Source: Bacteroidaceae bacterium | Lineage (GTDB): Bacteria > Bacteroidota > Bacteroidia > Bacteroidales > Bacteroidaceae | Length of the DNA: 63,076 nucleotides | NCBI GenBank assembly: GCA_017540585.1 | Contig: JAFYAT010000010.1 | Span: forward strand, 1-63,076 | Reading direction: 5' to 3' | Part shown: positions 16,311 through 24,710 of the stretch, one piece after another | Layout: each line of letters opens with the position of its first letter | How positions within the stretch are numbered: position 1 is the stretch's first letter | The notes under the pieces: generated by a model | What the model was told of the DNA's origin: nothing | What the model saw: only the letters and a program-made list of their open reading frames with translations | The model's database searches: none | Translations under genes and position numbers: made by a program

Positions 16311-18975
16311 CTATGACCTGTTTGTAATGTTCCAGTACTACGTTACGCTTTACCTTCAGATTTGGCGTCAACTCTCCATTTTTGATACTCAATGGCACAT
16401 CTATTATACGCCATCGTCTCACCTGCTCAGGATGCGACAATGTATCGTTCATCCGCTCTATTTCCTGCTGAAGCTGATCTGTCTTACCGACAGTCCACAA
16501 CAGAGCTGTACAGTAAGGACGTTGTTCACCCACAAGGACTGCCTGATCTACACAAGAGATGTCGGTCAGACGCTGTTCTATCTTGGTACAATTGATATTC
16601 TTTCCATACGATGTGATAAGCATATCCTTCTTACGACCTCCGATATACACATGTCCATTCTCGTCAATATGTCCAAGGTCTCCAGTACGCAATTCGCCAT
16701 CCTTGAAAGTATCATCCTCCATCTTATAATATCCCATAGCAACCTGAGGGCCACGTACTATCAGTTCACCATCAGGATTTACCTTTACGGTTGTATCAGG
16801 CAGAGGAGTACCAATACTTGATATGACATTATCACCAATACGATTAAGTGTTATCAATGGTGCTTCTGTCTGTCCATAAGCATTATGAATTTCGATTCCC
16901 AAAGCACGGAAACGCAACAATAATTCCTCACTTATAGGGGCAGAACCGACAAGTAACTGTCCACACTTGTCAAGACCAGCCTTACGCAACACCACATAAC
17001 GCAATATACAACCAATCCTTTTCTTTGCACTACCCTCCTTCATCGAGAGATATTTTGCACCTAACGGATTATGTTCTATCTGTTCCCATAGTTTCTCATA
17101 GAAACGAGGAACTGAAAAGAATACCGTAGGACGCACCTTTGGCAAGGCTTTAGTCAGCATCTGGAAATCATTAAGATAATATATCTTGGACTTGCACAGC
17201 ATACAATATGGAGCATAGGCAGCCAAGATACCCTCCACCACATGACTCATTGGCAAGAATGACAAATAACGCATCTCACTATTTCGTCCACGCCATGACA
17301 ACAGATTTGTGAGGACTTCACCCATCCATTTCAATTGATGAAAACTGAACATCACACCCTTTGGTTCACCTGTTGTACCCGAAGTATAGCGGATTGTTGC
17401 CAGATTAAAAGGAGAAACATGTGTAGTTGTCTGAACAGAAGACTTTTCTACTATTATGTCAAACTTACCTGTTGCCAAAGGTCCAAAATATATGATTTGA
17501 ACATCTTTAGGCACAAGCCACAAATTACTTTTGATACGTTCGTCGCCTACGAAAAACCATCGTGCCCCACTCTTCTGCAAAAGCAAGGCTATCTCCTCGG
17601 CTGGTGTGGTGTAGTAGATTGGTACACTTACAGCTCCAACAAGTCCAATGGCATTATCTATAGCAGCATTTTCTGTGCAATTTATTCCAGAGAGAGCAAC
17701 AGTATTGCCAGTTTGTACTCCAAGAGCCCTCAACTGCCCCACAAACCTGTTGACAAGGGCATTCATTTTCCTTCCGCTAATCTCCTCTATACCTTGAGCG
17801 GAAATATTATAATACGAAACAGGATAATGACGACTTGCCCTGCGAACCATAGCCTGCTCAAAAATTGTCTTGTCTGTCAGACGCATAAAGTTATGACGAC
17901 AAGCAAAAGACAGCAATACAGGTAAATACTCTCGCCAGTCAAGGTCATAACTACCTGTCAGCTCGTCCGTATTAGTCCTATCAAACTGATGGTCATCGAG
18001 GAAATACGGCATCAAGGCAACAAGGTTAGACAATATGTTGCGACGCTTTTCTCCCTTACCAGCATTACGTCCTCTACCTATTGTACGCATCAGCGGAACA
18101 GGAACGCATACTGGGTCAGGTACGTCAATCTGAAGATTCTCTTTTGCCCACTTTCTTACCTCGCTCACAAGTTCGCCTACCGTAGGCAACTTGTCATAAG
18201 GTGCTGTCAAGTGGAATGTACGTCCAACAGCCTGCTTATTCATGGAAAGTTCTACAACAAGCCTTGCCACATAGTCAACTGGTGCAACATTAACTGTCTG
18301 ACTTCTACTGACAGGCAAGAACTTCATCTTGCCTTGCAACATCTGCTTGAGTACATAGTAGATAGTATTGAAGTTAATAGTTCTACCAGTCTGACTATTA
18401 CCGACAATCATACCAGGTCTGCATATTGTTATAGGCAAAGTGGTTTCCCTCACCATTCGCTCAGCCTCAGCCTTACTCTGTTCATAATGACTATTGAAAC
18501 GGGAAGGCAAAGGAGCATTCTCCATAATTCTTCCACGTGACCTGCCAGCCACATAGGCAGTTGATATATATACGAATCTCTTTAACTGTGGCATTTTATC
18601 TGCCATCAATATCATGTTCCTCGTACCCTCAATATTCATCGTGCGAAGTTCATCCATCGATTTCTGGATGCCTACCTCTGCAGCGTTATGGATAATATAG
18701 CTTGTGTCTGCGAGTACACACGAATAATCAGCGTCGCTCATGCCAAGACGGTCATGAGTAATGTCGCCAGTAACAGGTAAAACACGCTTTCCTATTTCGG
18801 CAGAAAGAACTTTATCTTCCCACCAGAGCGACTGCAATCTGTATGTTGCATCTGCAGTCGAAGCTGCACGTACTAACACACGAATAGTACAGTCTGTAGT
18901 TGATAGAAGGCGATGTACAATCTCCGTTCCCAACAATCCTGTTGACCCTGTTATGAAAAATGTTCCTTCAGCCAT
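16291..18975 (-). CDS. Fused NAD-reductase and AMP-forming acyl ligase
   Basis: 894 residues with two enzymes. Residues 1 to about 345 are a NAD_binding_4 (male-sterility/thioester-reductase type) extended SDR: TGSTGLLGTEIVHRLL, then YISTAYVAGRSRG and the catalytic YEQSK (YxxxK). Residues from about 360 are an AMP-dependent acyl-CoA synthetase: ATIRYTSGTTGEPKGVMFSF, NAYGQTEAPLITL, RTGDLGHIDENGHVYIGGRK and a C-terminal catalytic-lysine segment NGELTPNLKVKR typical of long-chain fatty-acid ligases. No phosphopantetheine carrier motif is visible. Together the parts could activate a fatty acid and reduce it to aldehyde or alcohol. The order is reductase then ligase, opposite to carboxylic acid reductases. 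It overlaps both neighbours, so it is part of a coupled operon. Confidence 0.8.
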   Translation of the reverse strand: MAEGTFFITGSTGLLGTEIVHRLLSTTDCTIRVLVRAASTADATYRLQSLWWEDKVLSAEIGKRVLPVTGDITHDRLGMSDADYSCVLADTSYIIHNAAEVGIQKSMDELRTMNIEGTRNMILMADKMPQLKRFVYISTAYVAGRSRGRIMENAPLPSRFNSHYEQSKAEAERMVRETTLPITICRPGMIVGNSQTGRTINFNTIYYVLKQMLQGKMKFLPVSRSQTVNVAPVDYVARLVVELSMNKQAVGRTFHLTAPYDKLPTVGELVSEVRKWAKENLQIDVPDPVCVPVPLMRTIGRGRNAGKGEKRRNILSNLVALMPYFLDDHQFDRTNTDELTGSYDLDWREYLPVLLSFACRHNFMRLTDKTIFEQAMVRRASRHYPVSYYNISAQGIEEISGRKMNALVNRFVGQLRALGVQTGNTVALSGINCTENAAIDNAIGLVGAVSVPIYYTTPAEEIALLLQKSGARWFFVGDERIKSNLWLVPKDVQIIYFGPLATGKFDIIVEKSSVQTTTHVSPFNLATIRYTSGTTGEPKGVMFSFHQLKWMGEVLTNLLSWRGRNSEMRYLSFLPMSHVVEGILAAYAPYCMLCKSKIYYLNDFQMLTKALPKVRPTVFFSVPRFYEKLWEQIEHNPLGAKYLSMKEGSAKKRIGCILRYVVLRKAGLDKCGQLLVGSAPISEELLLRFRALGIEIHNAYGQTEAPLITLNRIGDNVISSIGTPLPDTTVKVNPDGELIVRGPQVAMGYYKMEDDTFKDGELRTGDLGHIDENGHVYIGGRKKDMLITSYGKNINCTKIEQRLTDISCVDQAVLVGEQRPYCTALLWTVGKTDQLQQEIERMNDTLSHPEQVRRWRIIDVPLSIKNGELTPNLKVKRNVVLEHYKQVIDEMYAD

Positions 18976-20318
18976 GATTTAAAGAATTGACTCATTTGAT
19001 TTACTCTGTTCTCATTAATCACCTGATGTCTCTTGATGATTTCTATTATCTCCTGTCTGTGTGCATCAGCCTTTCGGAGAGAAGTAGAGATGCGCTCGCC
19101 CAAATCGTCATCATCCACATGATGAAGATAGTGGTCTGCAAGTTCTGTTTCCCGAATGACTCCATCAAGTCGTCCATCCATCGATATTGCCACTATCGGA
19201 ACGGCTTGCTTCATGCTAAGCACGGCAGCATGATACCTTGATGTTACCAACATGGAAAGATGACGTAACAGTCCTGTCATCTGGAACACATCATGATTTC
19301 TTGAATGGTACACTCCATGAGGTCCTTCAACGAGTTTTTCGAAGCATCGGCATGCCTCCTCGTCAAGTTTTTCCATACCGAGAATAACGACAAAAGCGTC
19401 ATGCTCATGCTGATAACTATTGACGGCACTTGCAATCTCTGACAAATAACGCATGAATTTCTCTCTGCGTTCTGCACTATCGCTAAAGAAATACATCTTG
19501 TCATATTGCATACTATGGTTACCAGTCACAACAGCCTTAACCCATTTTGATATAGACGGACGGACTGGCCACCAGAAAGGATTGATGACTGCCACTCCAA
19601 GCAAAGGCTTGTTTCCGTCCCATCCATCATCCATCAACTGTTGATATGCCCATTCCTTTCCTTCCGAAGTCATGAAAGGCCATGCCGTATCTGTACCTAC
19701 ATGTCCATTTAATCCTATTGCCTCCAAGTTCTTCATGGACGTATCTGTACGTGTGATGAAATAAACATCTTTACACATGTCATGGCTCAACTTGGCAAGC
19801 CATCCATCAAGGAGTCCCACTTCCGAGCCATAAGCTATACATGGCTTTCCCTGACTGCGCATGATACCAGCTGCCTGGCAATAGAACACAGATAGAGCCT
19901 CGGCAAACGTAGTAGTAAGCGTAGAGCCTTCACACAATACTGCTACATGATGTGTAGAACATGCACGCAGAAGAGAAAAGAAAAACATAGTCGTAAAAGA
20001 CAGACGATGAACATAATCAGGGAAATACCCATTGACATTATCATCATCAAGTGTCATAACTGTCATTTCTATATCTTCCTTGCCGAGTGACTCATCCATC
20101 TGTCTGACGAGTTCGACAACACGTGCATCTGCTCCCGTATTTCTTGCTCCGTTATATCCTACAAGCAATACCTTTATCTTTTTTCCTTTGCTCCATTCAT
20201 CATAACTACCAAGTCCGAAAACAGAAAGGAGCTTAACGTATCCTGAAAACCAAACTATCAGTCTTACGATGTATGATAGTAACTTATCCAATCTTTTTTT
20301 GTTTGTGCTTTTAAGCAA
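18951..20318 (-). CDS. Polysaccharide pyruvyl transferase family protein
   Basis: 455 residues, starting at a TTG (20318); an in-frame stop two codons upstream leaves no ATG option before residue 70. An N-terminal hydrophobic segment (LLSYIVRLIVWFSGYVKLL) may anchor it. The first conserved block is VLLVGYNGARNTGADARVVE, and the C-terminal block is LVTSRYHAAVLSMKQAVPIV, both typical of PF04230 (polysaccharide pyruvyl transferase fold, GT-B like). Known members add pyruvyl ketals to surface glycans, but some act differently, so the reaction is open. It is first in an operon overlapping the reductase-ligase gene by 25 bp. No clear TAnnTTTG box precedes it. Confidence 0.7.
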   Translation of the reverse strand: MLKSTNKKRLDKLLSYIVRLIVWFSGYVKLLSVFGLGSYDEWSKGKKIKVLLVGYNGARNTGADARVVELVRQMDESLGKEDIEMTVMTLDDDNVNGYFPDYVHRLSFTTMFFFSLLRACSTHHVAVLCEGSTLTTTFAEALSVFYCQAAGIMRSQGKPCIAYGSEVGLLDGWLAKLSHDMCKDVYFITRTDTSMKNLEAIGLNGHVGTDTAWPFMTSEGKEWAYQQLMDDGWDGNKPLLGVAVINPFWWPVRPSISKWVKAVVTGNHSMQYDKMYFFSDSAERREKFMRYLSEIASAVNSYQHEHDAFVVILGMEKLDEEACRCFEKLVEGPHGVYHSRNHDVFQMTGLLRHLSMLVTSRYHAAVLSMKQAVPIVAISMDGRLDGVIRETELADHYLHHVDDDDLGERISTSLRKADAHRQEIIEIIKRHQVINENRVNQMSQFFKSWLKEHFS

Positions 20319-20489
20319 GTCCTACAAATCTGCTTTTATCCAAAGATTATACAAACAACTTTCTAATAGAACTTGCCTTAATAATTCATAGAAATCAGGA
20401 CGGTTTGGCATTATGAATTATAGTCGTTTATGGCATATCCAAACCGTCCCAATAAAATATATCGTCTGAAATTGTATTTCACGAGAATC

Positions 20490-20663
20490 TTACTGAGCAG
20501 GTGCCCATTTACAACGGACAGGTGAAACAATAGCACCCTCCTTCTTCAATTCTGCAAACGCCTTGTCAACCTCCTTACGGTCAGTACCCAAAGCCTTTGT
20601 CACATCGCCTGCAGAGACTGGCTTACCCGCCTCACGCATAGCCTGCAAAACTTTTTCTTTCAT
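20490..20663 (-). CDS. Small winged-helix DNA-binding protein
   Basis: 57 residues, MKEKVLQAMREAGKPVSAGD through CKWAPAQ. The pattern helix (KVLQAMREA), KPVSAGDVTKAL, then GTDRKEVDKAFAELKKEG and a short wing IVSPVRCKW is a single winged helix-turn-helix. Proteins of this size and pattern are annotated as small transcriptional regulators in Bacteroidales. It begins 14 nt after the PNPOx-like gene and so is cotranscribed with it. The palindromes around the promoter at 21274-21281 could be its target; this is inference. Confidence 0.75.
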   Translation of the reverse strand: MKEKVLQAMREAGKPVSAGDVTKALGTDRKEVDKAFAELKKEGAIVSPVRCKWAPAQ

Positions 20664-20677
20664 GATAATACCTTAAA

Positions 20678-21076
20678 TTAGAAATTAACAGTTTCAACCA
20701 ACTCCATCATCTTGAAGAAGTCTGCCTTAGCATCCTTAAGATAGTACATGACTCCATTCTCACCATTCTCTCCAAGAGCTGGCTTCAAAATTGGCATTCT
20801 TTCAACCAAAGCACGACCAACTTCTGGACGATTGTCCTCAACAAGCTTACATTCAATACGGAGTGTCTGTCCCTTGAACGCACAAATCTCAGCCTTTTGA
20901 TTAGCTGCAATCTGACGTGTTGTGTTTGTTTTTCCAAATGCCATGATATAAATCTTATCCTCATAATAGAGCATAGCTCCATAAGGACGTACACGAGGCT
21001 GGTCACCTTCTACTGTTGCAAGATAAAATGTTCCTGCACTCTCAAGAAAATCGAAAACTTTTTTTGAATCTGCCAT
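20678..21076 (-). CDS. Pyridoxamine-phosphate-oxidase-like FMN protein
   Basis: 132 residues. The split-barrel FMN-binding pattern is clear: FLESAGTFYLATVEGDQPRV, RPYGAMLYYEDKIYIMAFGK, TNTTRQIAANQKAEICAF. These small PNPOx-fold proteins bind FMN or F420/heme and act as flavin reductases or stress proteins; vitamin B6 synthesis is unlikely for this subfamily. No signal peptide. It precedes the winged-helix gene by 14 nt and has a promoter far upstream (21274-21281) with a leader of about 190 nt. Confidence 0.8.
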   Translation of the reverse strand: MADSKKVFDFLESAGTFYLATVEGDQPRVRPYGAMLYYEDKIYIMAFGKTNTTRQIAANQKAEICAFKGQTLRIECKLVEDNRPEVGRALVERMPILKPALGENGENGVMYYLKDAKADFFKMMELVETVNF

Positions 21077-21260
21077 AATATTATTGTTTTAAAAATTAAG
21101 AATCTTACTATCTTTGGACATCTTTCAATAATTCAAGTTTCGCAAGTGCTCAACTGGAGTTTATGAAAGTTGAGTTCTTTTAATTGAGAATTTAGATTCA
21201 TTTCACCAAAATCGTAACTCCCACACATTTTTAAATAGAACGCTACCGGCTTTCATATAT

Positions 21261-21308
21261 ATCGCTCACGATGCAAATGTACGAACTTTCGTTTATATCG
21301 CAAGCGAT
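21261..21308. promoter_or_regulatory. Promoter flanked by two operator-like palindromes
   Basis: A minus-strand -7 box TACATTTG (21274-21281) for the PNPOx-like operon is bracketed by ATCGCTCACGAT (21261-21272) at the expected transcription start and ATCGCAAGCGAT (21297-21308) at the expected -33 region. The two share ATCGC....CGAT symmetry with centres 36 bp apart. This is a classic two-site repressor arrangement; the winged-helix protein of the same operon is a possible ligand. Confidence 0.5.
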
Positions 21309-21451
21309 TTATCTATCTTTTTTACTGTTTACGACAAAAATAAGTGATAATGATTAGCAAATTTCCGAACATGTTCCACTTTTGCTCTGTGATTCTACTT
21401 CTTATTTAATTATTCAAGTATCAGGCGTTCCAAAAACACGATTAGATAACA

Positions 21452-21487
21452 TAAAAACGCTCATACGACGATGCCGTATGAGCGTTT
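21452..21487. terminator. Hairpin AACGCTCATACG, terminator of the OMP gene
   Basis: ACGCTCATACG and CGTATGAGCGT pair around a short loop, flanked by AAAA on one side and TTTAT on the other. It lies 22 bp beyond the minus-strand OMP gene at 21510. The core is shared with the terminator at 13056-13095, so it may be a dispersed hairpin. The rest of 21077-21509 shows only the promoter region and a 21-bp repeat (21135-21155). Confidence 0.65.
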
Positions 21488-21509
21488 ATCATATCATTAT
21501 ATATACAGA

Positions 21510-22145
21510 TTAGAAGCGGTAACCAAACTTGACATCAAATTCGTTCCACTTGCCATCATGAGTACCCTTTGAGTAGTAGTTTGAAAAAGAAGGATTGTAA
21601 GACAAACCAAGCACAAAACGATTGATACCCAAATCAACACCAACCTGAGCTCCAAAATCCATACGCTTTAAGCCGTCATTCTCGCCAAACATATCAACAT
21701 GAAGTGTCCTTGAATCTTTCTTTAAATCATAAGAAGCATCAGTATTAACACCAATGCTAAGTCCTGCAAATGGCTCAATAGAGACATTTTCATTCACATT
21801 GATTACATACTTAAATATGACTGGAACAGAAACCCTGAAATAATTCTCTGAAAGATTGTCATACTCCTTACCATCAATAGTCTTGTTCTCATCTATATAT
21901 CCCCAATACATAAGCTTTGCACCCAAGATAAACTTAAAATTGGAGTTGTCGCCAAGGTCAAAAGCATGATTATATCCAAAAGTAAGACCGATAAATTCCT
22001 TCTTGTTCAAAGGTGAACCAACCTCACCTGATGACAAATTGGATGTAACAGGAGATAATGACATGTACACTTCATTGTTTTTCTGAGCATTAACATTCAG
22101 AGATAATGCAAGCATCATAAGAGATGCAAGAAAAAATTTCTTCAT
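21510..22145 (-). CDS. Outer-membrane beta-barrel protein (211 aa)
   Basis: 211 residues, signal peptide MKKFFLASLMMLALSLNVNA. The mature protein is built of alternating amphipathic strands with glycines (FIGLTFGYNHAFDLGD, VSIEPFAGLSIGVN, MDFGAQVGVDLGINRFVLGL) and ends on a strand with C-terminal phenylalanine (EFDVKFGYRF), typical of small 8-10-strand barrels (OMP_b-brl/OmpW-like). It resembles the three minus-strand paralogues at 24711-26612 in the N-terminal NEVYMSLSPVTSN motif, the IEPFAGL centre and the tail. Function unknown. It has its own promoter (22197-22204) divergent from the region before panB. Confidence 0.8.
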   Translation of the reverse strand: MKKFFLASLMMLALSLNVNAQKNNEVYMSLSPVTSNLSSGEVGSPLNKKEFIGLTFGYNHAFDLGDNSNFKFILGAKLMYWGYIDENKTIDGKEYDNLSENYFRVSVPVIFKYVINVNENVSIEPFAGLSIGVNTDASYDLKKDSRTLHVDMFGENDGLKRMDFGAQVGVDLGINRFVLGLSYNPSFSNYYSKGTHDGKWNEFDVKFGYRF

Positions 22146-22196
22146 AAGTATAGTTTATTCTTTAATAATTAAAATTTGTTATTCAAAAATAGTGCG

Positions 22197-22204
22197 CAAA
22201 TATA
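22197..22204 (-). promoter_or_regulatory. -7 box for the OMP at 21510
   Basis: Minus strand TATATTTG, about 52 nt upstream of the ATG at 22145. Confidence 0.6.
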
Positions 22205-22345
22205 CGTATTCTTTCATTACATACAAAGAAACAGGACAATTATTTCTTATTTTGGCACTTTTTGCCTGGAGTTTTTATATAACAAAGACGATTGAGGTCA
22301 AAGCAACAATATTATAATCAATTATCGCATATTTGAAATTCTAAA

Positions 22346-22455
22346 ACTACCATCATAAGAGAATTAGACTACCATGAAAATAAATTTTAACTACCATGAA
22401 GAATAAATTAGACTACCATCAAAATGAATTTAAACTACCATGAAAAAGAGCGTTA
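22346..22455. repeat. Five tandem 22-bp units, ACTACCAT array 1
   Basis: ACTACCAT begins at 22346, 22368, 22390, 22412 and 22434, exactly every 22 bp. The rest of each unit is A/T rich and less conserved (consensus GAAAATAAATTTAG). No reading frame is preserved because 22 is not a multiple of three. It lies between the divergent promoters at 22197 and 22532. A second array of the same unit in the other orientation is at 44770-44845. Confidence 0.85.
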
Positions 22456-22531
22456 TTCATAAGAGAACTTTATCATTCTTGTCGAATTGATATTATTTGC
22501 CCTTTTTGGTACATCGTAATTATTATATTCG

Positions 22532-22539
22532 TAACTTTG
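22532..22539 (+). promoter_or_regulatory. -7 box for panB
   Basis: TAACTTTG, 41 nt upstream of the ATG at 22581. Confidence 0.65.
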
Positions 22540-22580
22540 CAGTCCAATAAACAAAATACTACAACTTGAACTTTCAAAAA

Positions 22581-23402
22581 ATGGCAGGATATTTAGTAGA
22601 AGATCAGAAAAAGATTACTTCAACAAGGTTTACTCAGATGAAAGCACAAGGCAAGAAGATTGCCATGCTCACATCTTATGATTATACAATGGCGCAGATT
22701 ATCGATGCCGCAGGTGTGGACTCAATCCTCATTGGCGACTCTGCAAGCAACGTGATGGCAGGTAACGATACTACCCTCCCTATTACTCTTGATCAGATGA
22801 TTTACCATGCCCGCAGCGTGGCTCGTGGTGCAAAGCGTGCCTTCGTCATCTGCGACATGCCTTTCGGTACATACCAGATAAGTCGTGAGGACGGAATACG
22901 CAACGCAGTTCGTCTTATGCAGGAAACTGGCGTGGACTGTCTCAAGCTTGAAGGTGGCGTTGAGATTATCGACACTGTACGTGGCATCATCAACGCAGGT
23001 ATTCCTGTATGCGGACACCTCGGACTCACTCCACAGAGCGTATATAAGTTCGGCGGTTTCGGTCTCCGTGCCAGGGAAGAGGCAGAGGCAAACAAGCTCC
23101 TCTCCGATGCAAAATTACTTGAGGAAGCAGGATGTTGTGCCGTAGTACTCGAGAAGATTCCTGCAGAGCTTGCCAACAAGGTGACAGCAGCACTCAATAT
23201 TCCGACAATAGGTATTGGAGCTGGCAACGGCTGTGACGGTCAGGTACTTGTAGGACAGGACATGCTCGGCATGAACCGTGGTTTCAAGCCTAAGTTCCTC
23301 CGCCACTTTGCCGACCTATACACAGCCATCACGGATGGTGTTGGTGACTATGTACGTGCTGTAAAGGACGGCAGTTTCCCTAATGCTGACGAAGCATACT
23401 AA
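22581..23402 (+). CDS. panB: Ketopantoate hydroxymethyltransferase
   Basis: 273 residues from the ATG at 22581 (MAGYLVEDQKKITSTRFTQM); an upstream in-frame TTG would add five residues and is not needed. PanB makes ketopantoate from alpha-ketoisovalerate and methylene-THF for pantothenate and CoA synthesis, in the cytoplasm. Visible family motifs: MLTSYDYTMAQIIDAAGVDS, ILIGDSASNVMAG (metal-binding aspartate), CDMPFGTYQ, and IPVCGHLGLTPQSVYKFGGF. Full length for the family (about 265-275). It is monocistronic between repeat-rich intergenic regions and uses the codon bias of highly expressed genes. Confidence 0.97.
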   Translation: MAGYLVEDQKKITSTRFTQMKAQGKKIAMLTSYDYTMAQIIDAAGVDSILIGDSASNVMAGNDTTLPITLDQMIYHARSVARGAKRAFVICDMPFGTYQISREDGIRNAVRLMQETGVDCLKLEGGVEIIDTVRGIINAGIPVCGHLGLTPQSVYKFGGFGLRAREEAEANKLLSDAKLLEEAGCCAVVLEKIPAELANKVTAALNIPTIGIGAGNGCDGQVLVGQDMLGMNRGFKPKFLRHFADLYTAITDGVGDYVRAVKDGSFPNADEAY

Positions 23403-23499
23403 CAATACGGGAGTTAAAAAATGAGCAATAAATTAGAAAAAACAAGGGGTAAATAGAAGAAAAATAGGATAAAAGACTCTGCATTTGAATAAATATACA

Positions 23500-23507
23500 T
23501 AAATTTG
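23500..23507 (+). promoter_or_regulatory. -7 box with long structured leader
   Basis: TAAATTTG, about 132 nt upstream of the ATG at 23640. The leader contains a hairpin ATATCTC/GAGATAT near 23600-23622, close to the start codon, so translation control is possible. Confidence 0.5.
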
Positions 23508-23639
23508 CAGCGGATAAGGTGGGGAAAAGAATGTCTTTGAGAGAAGATGACGGTTCATTCATTCTCCAACGAACTTAGAATTAACTAATTTCCAATCGAA
23601 TATCTCAGAACCGGAGATATAAACTAACATTAGAACGAA

Positions 23640-24098
23640 ATGAAAAAGATTATTCTCAGCATGATTCTCGGAATCATGACAATCACAGCATCAGCTCAGC
23701 TCAAGTCTTTTGACATCAAGGGCGACCTCCGTGGCGACTTCGGTATTGGTGCCGGCGTTACTCTCGGCGTAAACGACAAGATTGACTTTGCTCCAGCATT
23801 CAACTGGTTCTTCACAGAAGGCAACCTTACAGTTTGGGCTATCGACGCAGACTTCCACTACAACTTCGACGTTGCTCAGGACTTCAAGGTTTATCCTATC
23901 GCAGGTCTTGCTCTCTACCACTGGAGCGTAAGCAACGAGGGTGTAAACACAGGTAAGACAAAGCTTGGTGTAAACCTCGGTTGCGGATGCCAGTATGATT
24001 TCTCTGACAACCTCGCAGGTTTCGTTGACCTCAAGTACCAGTGGGTTGATGGTGCAGACGACACATACTTCTCACTCGGTGTAAAGATTGGTCTCTAA
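23640..24098 (+). CDS. Small outer-membrane beta-barrel protein, copy 1
   Basis: 152 residues, signal peptide MKKIILSMILGIMTITASA. Mature strands include FDIKGDLRGDFGIGAGVTLG, IDFAPAFNWFF, WAIDADFHYNF, LGVNLGCGCQYDF and the terminal strand DDTYFSLGVKIGL. The pattern is that of an 8-strand Bacteroidetes barrel. The gene at 24188 encodes a homologue of the same length, so this is a tandem duplication. The codon use here is that of a well-expressed gene, unlike the following copy. Function unknown. A terminator follows at 24123-24158. Confidence 0.8.
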   Translation: MKKIILSMILGIMTITASAQLKSFDIKGDLRGDFGIGAGVTLGVNDKIDFAPAFNWFFTEGNLTVWAIDADFHYNFDVAQDFKVYPIAGLALYHWSVSNEGVNTGKTKLGVNLGCGCQYDFSDNLAGFVDLKYQWVDGADDTYFSLGVKIGL

Positions 24099-24122
24099 TC
24101 AACTGTTGAGAGCATTAAAACA

Positions 24123-24158
24123 AGTCGCTTGGATGCTTCGTGCTCCAAGCGACTTTTT
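24123..24158 (+). terminator. Rho-independent terminator
   Basis: AGTCGCTTGGA and TCCAAGCGACT pair around TGCTTCGTGC, followed by TTTT, 25 nt after the barrel gene stop. Confidence 0.8.
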
Positions 24159-24187
24159 ATCAAGCAAAAACATTAACTAACATTCAC

Positions 24188-24646
24188 ATGAAAAAGATTA
24201 TCCTCTGCCTTATCCTTACAGCATCAGCCATAACGGCATCAGCACAGAGCCATTCATTCAACCTCAAAGTTGACACACGAGACGAGCTTGGCATTGGTGC
24301 TGGTTTAACATACGGTGTAAACAAGCATTTCAATTTCAATCCTGCATTTATCTACTTCCCTCATACTGGCAACAGCAAATACTGGTCAATCGATTTTGAT
24401 TTCCACTATAACCTATACCTCACAAAAAATTTCAAGGCATACCCAATCATCGGTTTTGCCATATTCCATAGAGGAGGAAATAGCTATAATTATTCGGGAA
24501 GCACGAATGCGGGTTCAAACCTCGGTCTTGGATGCGAATATGATTTAAGCAAAAGAGTCACAGGATTTGCAGAAATCAAAAATCAAAACATAAAAAATTT
24601 GGGAGATGAGACATACGCTTCTCTCGGTATTAAAATTGGCTTTTAA
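24188..24646 (+). CDS. Small outer-membrane beta-barrel protein, copy 2
   Basis: 152 residues from ATG 24188 (MKKIILCLILTASAITASAQ); a longer frame upstream would read through the preceding terminator. It matches copy 1 at 23640 along its length: FNLKVDTRDELGIGAGLTYG, FNFNPAFIYF, WSIDFDFHYNL, NLGLGCEYDL and the terminal ETYASLGIKIGF. Identity is moderate, so the duplication is not recent. No TAnnTTTG box lies in the short gap, so expression may depend on read-through past the terminator. Function unknown. Confidence 0.75.
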   Translation: MKKIILCLILTASAITASAQSHSFNLKVDTRDELGIGAGLTYGVNKHFNFNPAFIYFPHTGNSKYWSIDFDFHYNLYLTKNFKAYPIIGFAIFHRGGNSYNYSGSTNAGSNLGLGCEYDLSKRVTGFAEIKNQNIKNLGDETYASLGIKIGF

Positions 24647-24692
24647 GCAAAATAAAGTCGCCTAGAAACATTTCCAAGCGACTTTATTTTGC
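24647..24692. terminator. Bidirectional terminator
   Basis: GCAAAATAAAGTCGC (24647-24661) and GCGACTTTATTTTGC (24678-24692) form a 15-bp stem with runs of A and T at the two ends. It separates the converging barrel genes and can terminate both. Confidence 0.8.
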
Positions 24693-24710
24693 TTATAACA
24701 TGTATATACG

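Noticed and set aside
17335-17925. 196-codon plus-strand frame inside the reductase-ligase gene
   Set aside because: Antisense to conserved ligase motifs; Cys/Ser/Tyr-rich composition without a fold pattern.
22346-22455. 22-bp arrays as a CRISPR locus
   Set aside because: Only 8 bp per unit are conserved and the 14-bp 'spacer' is similar between units; no cas genes nearby.
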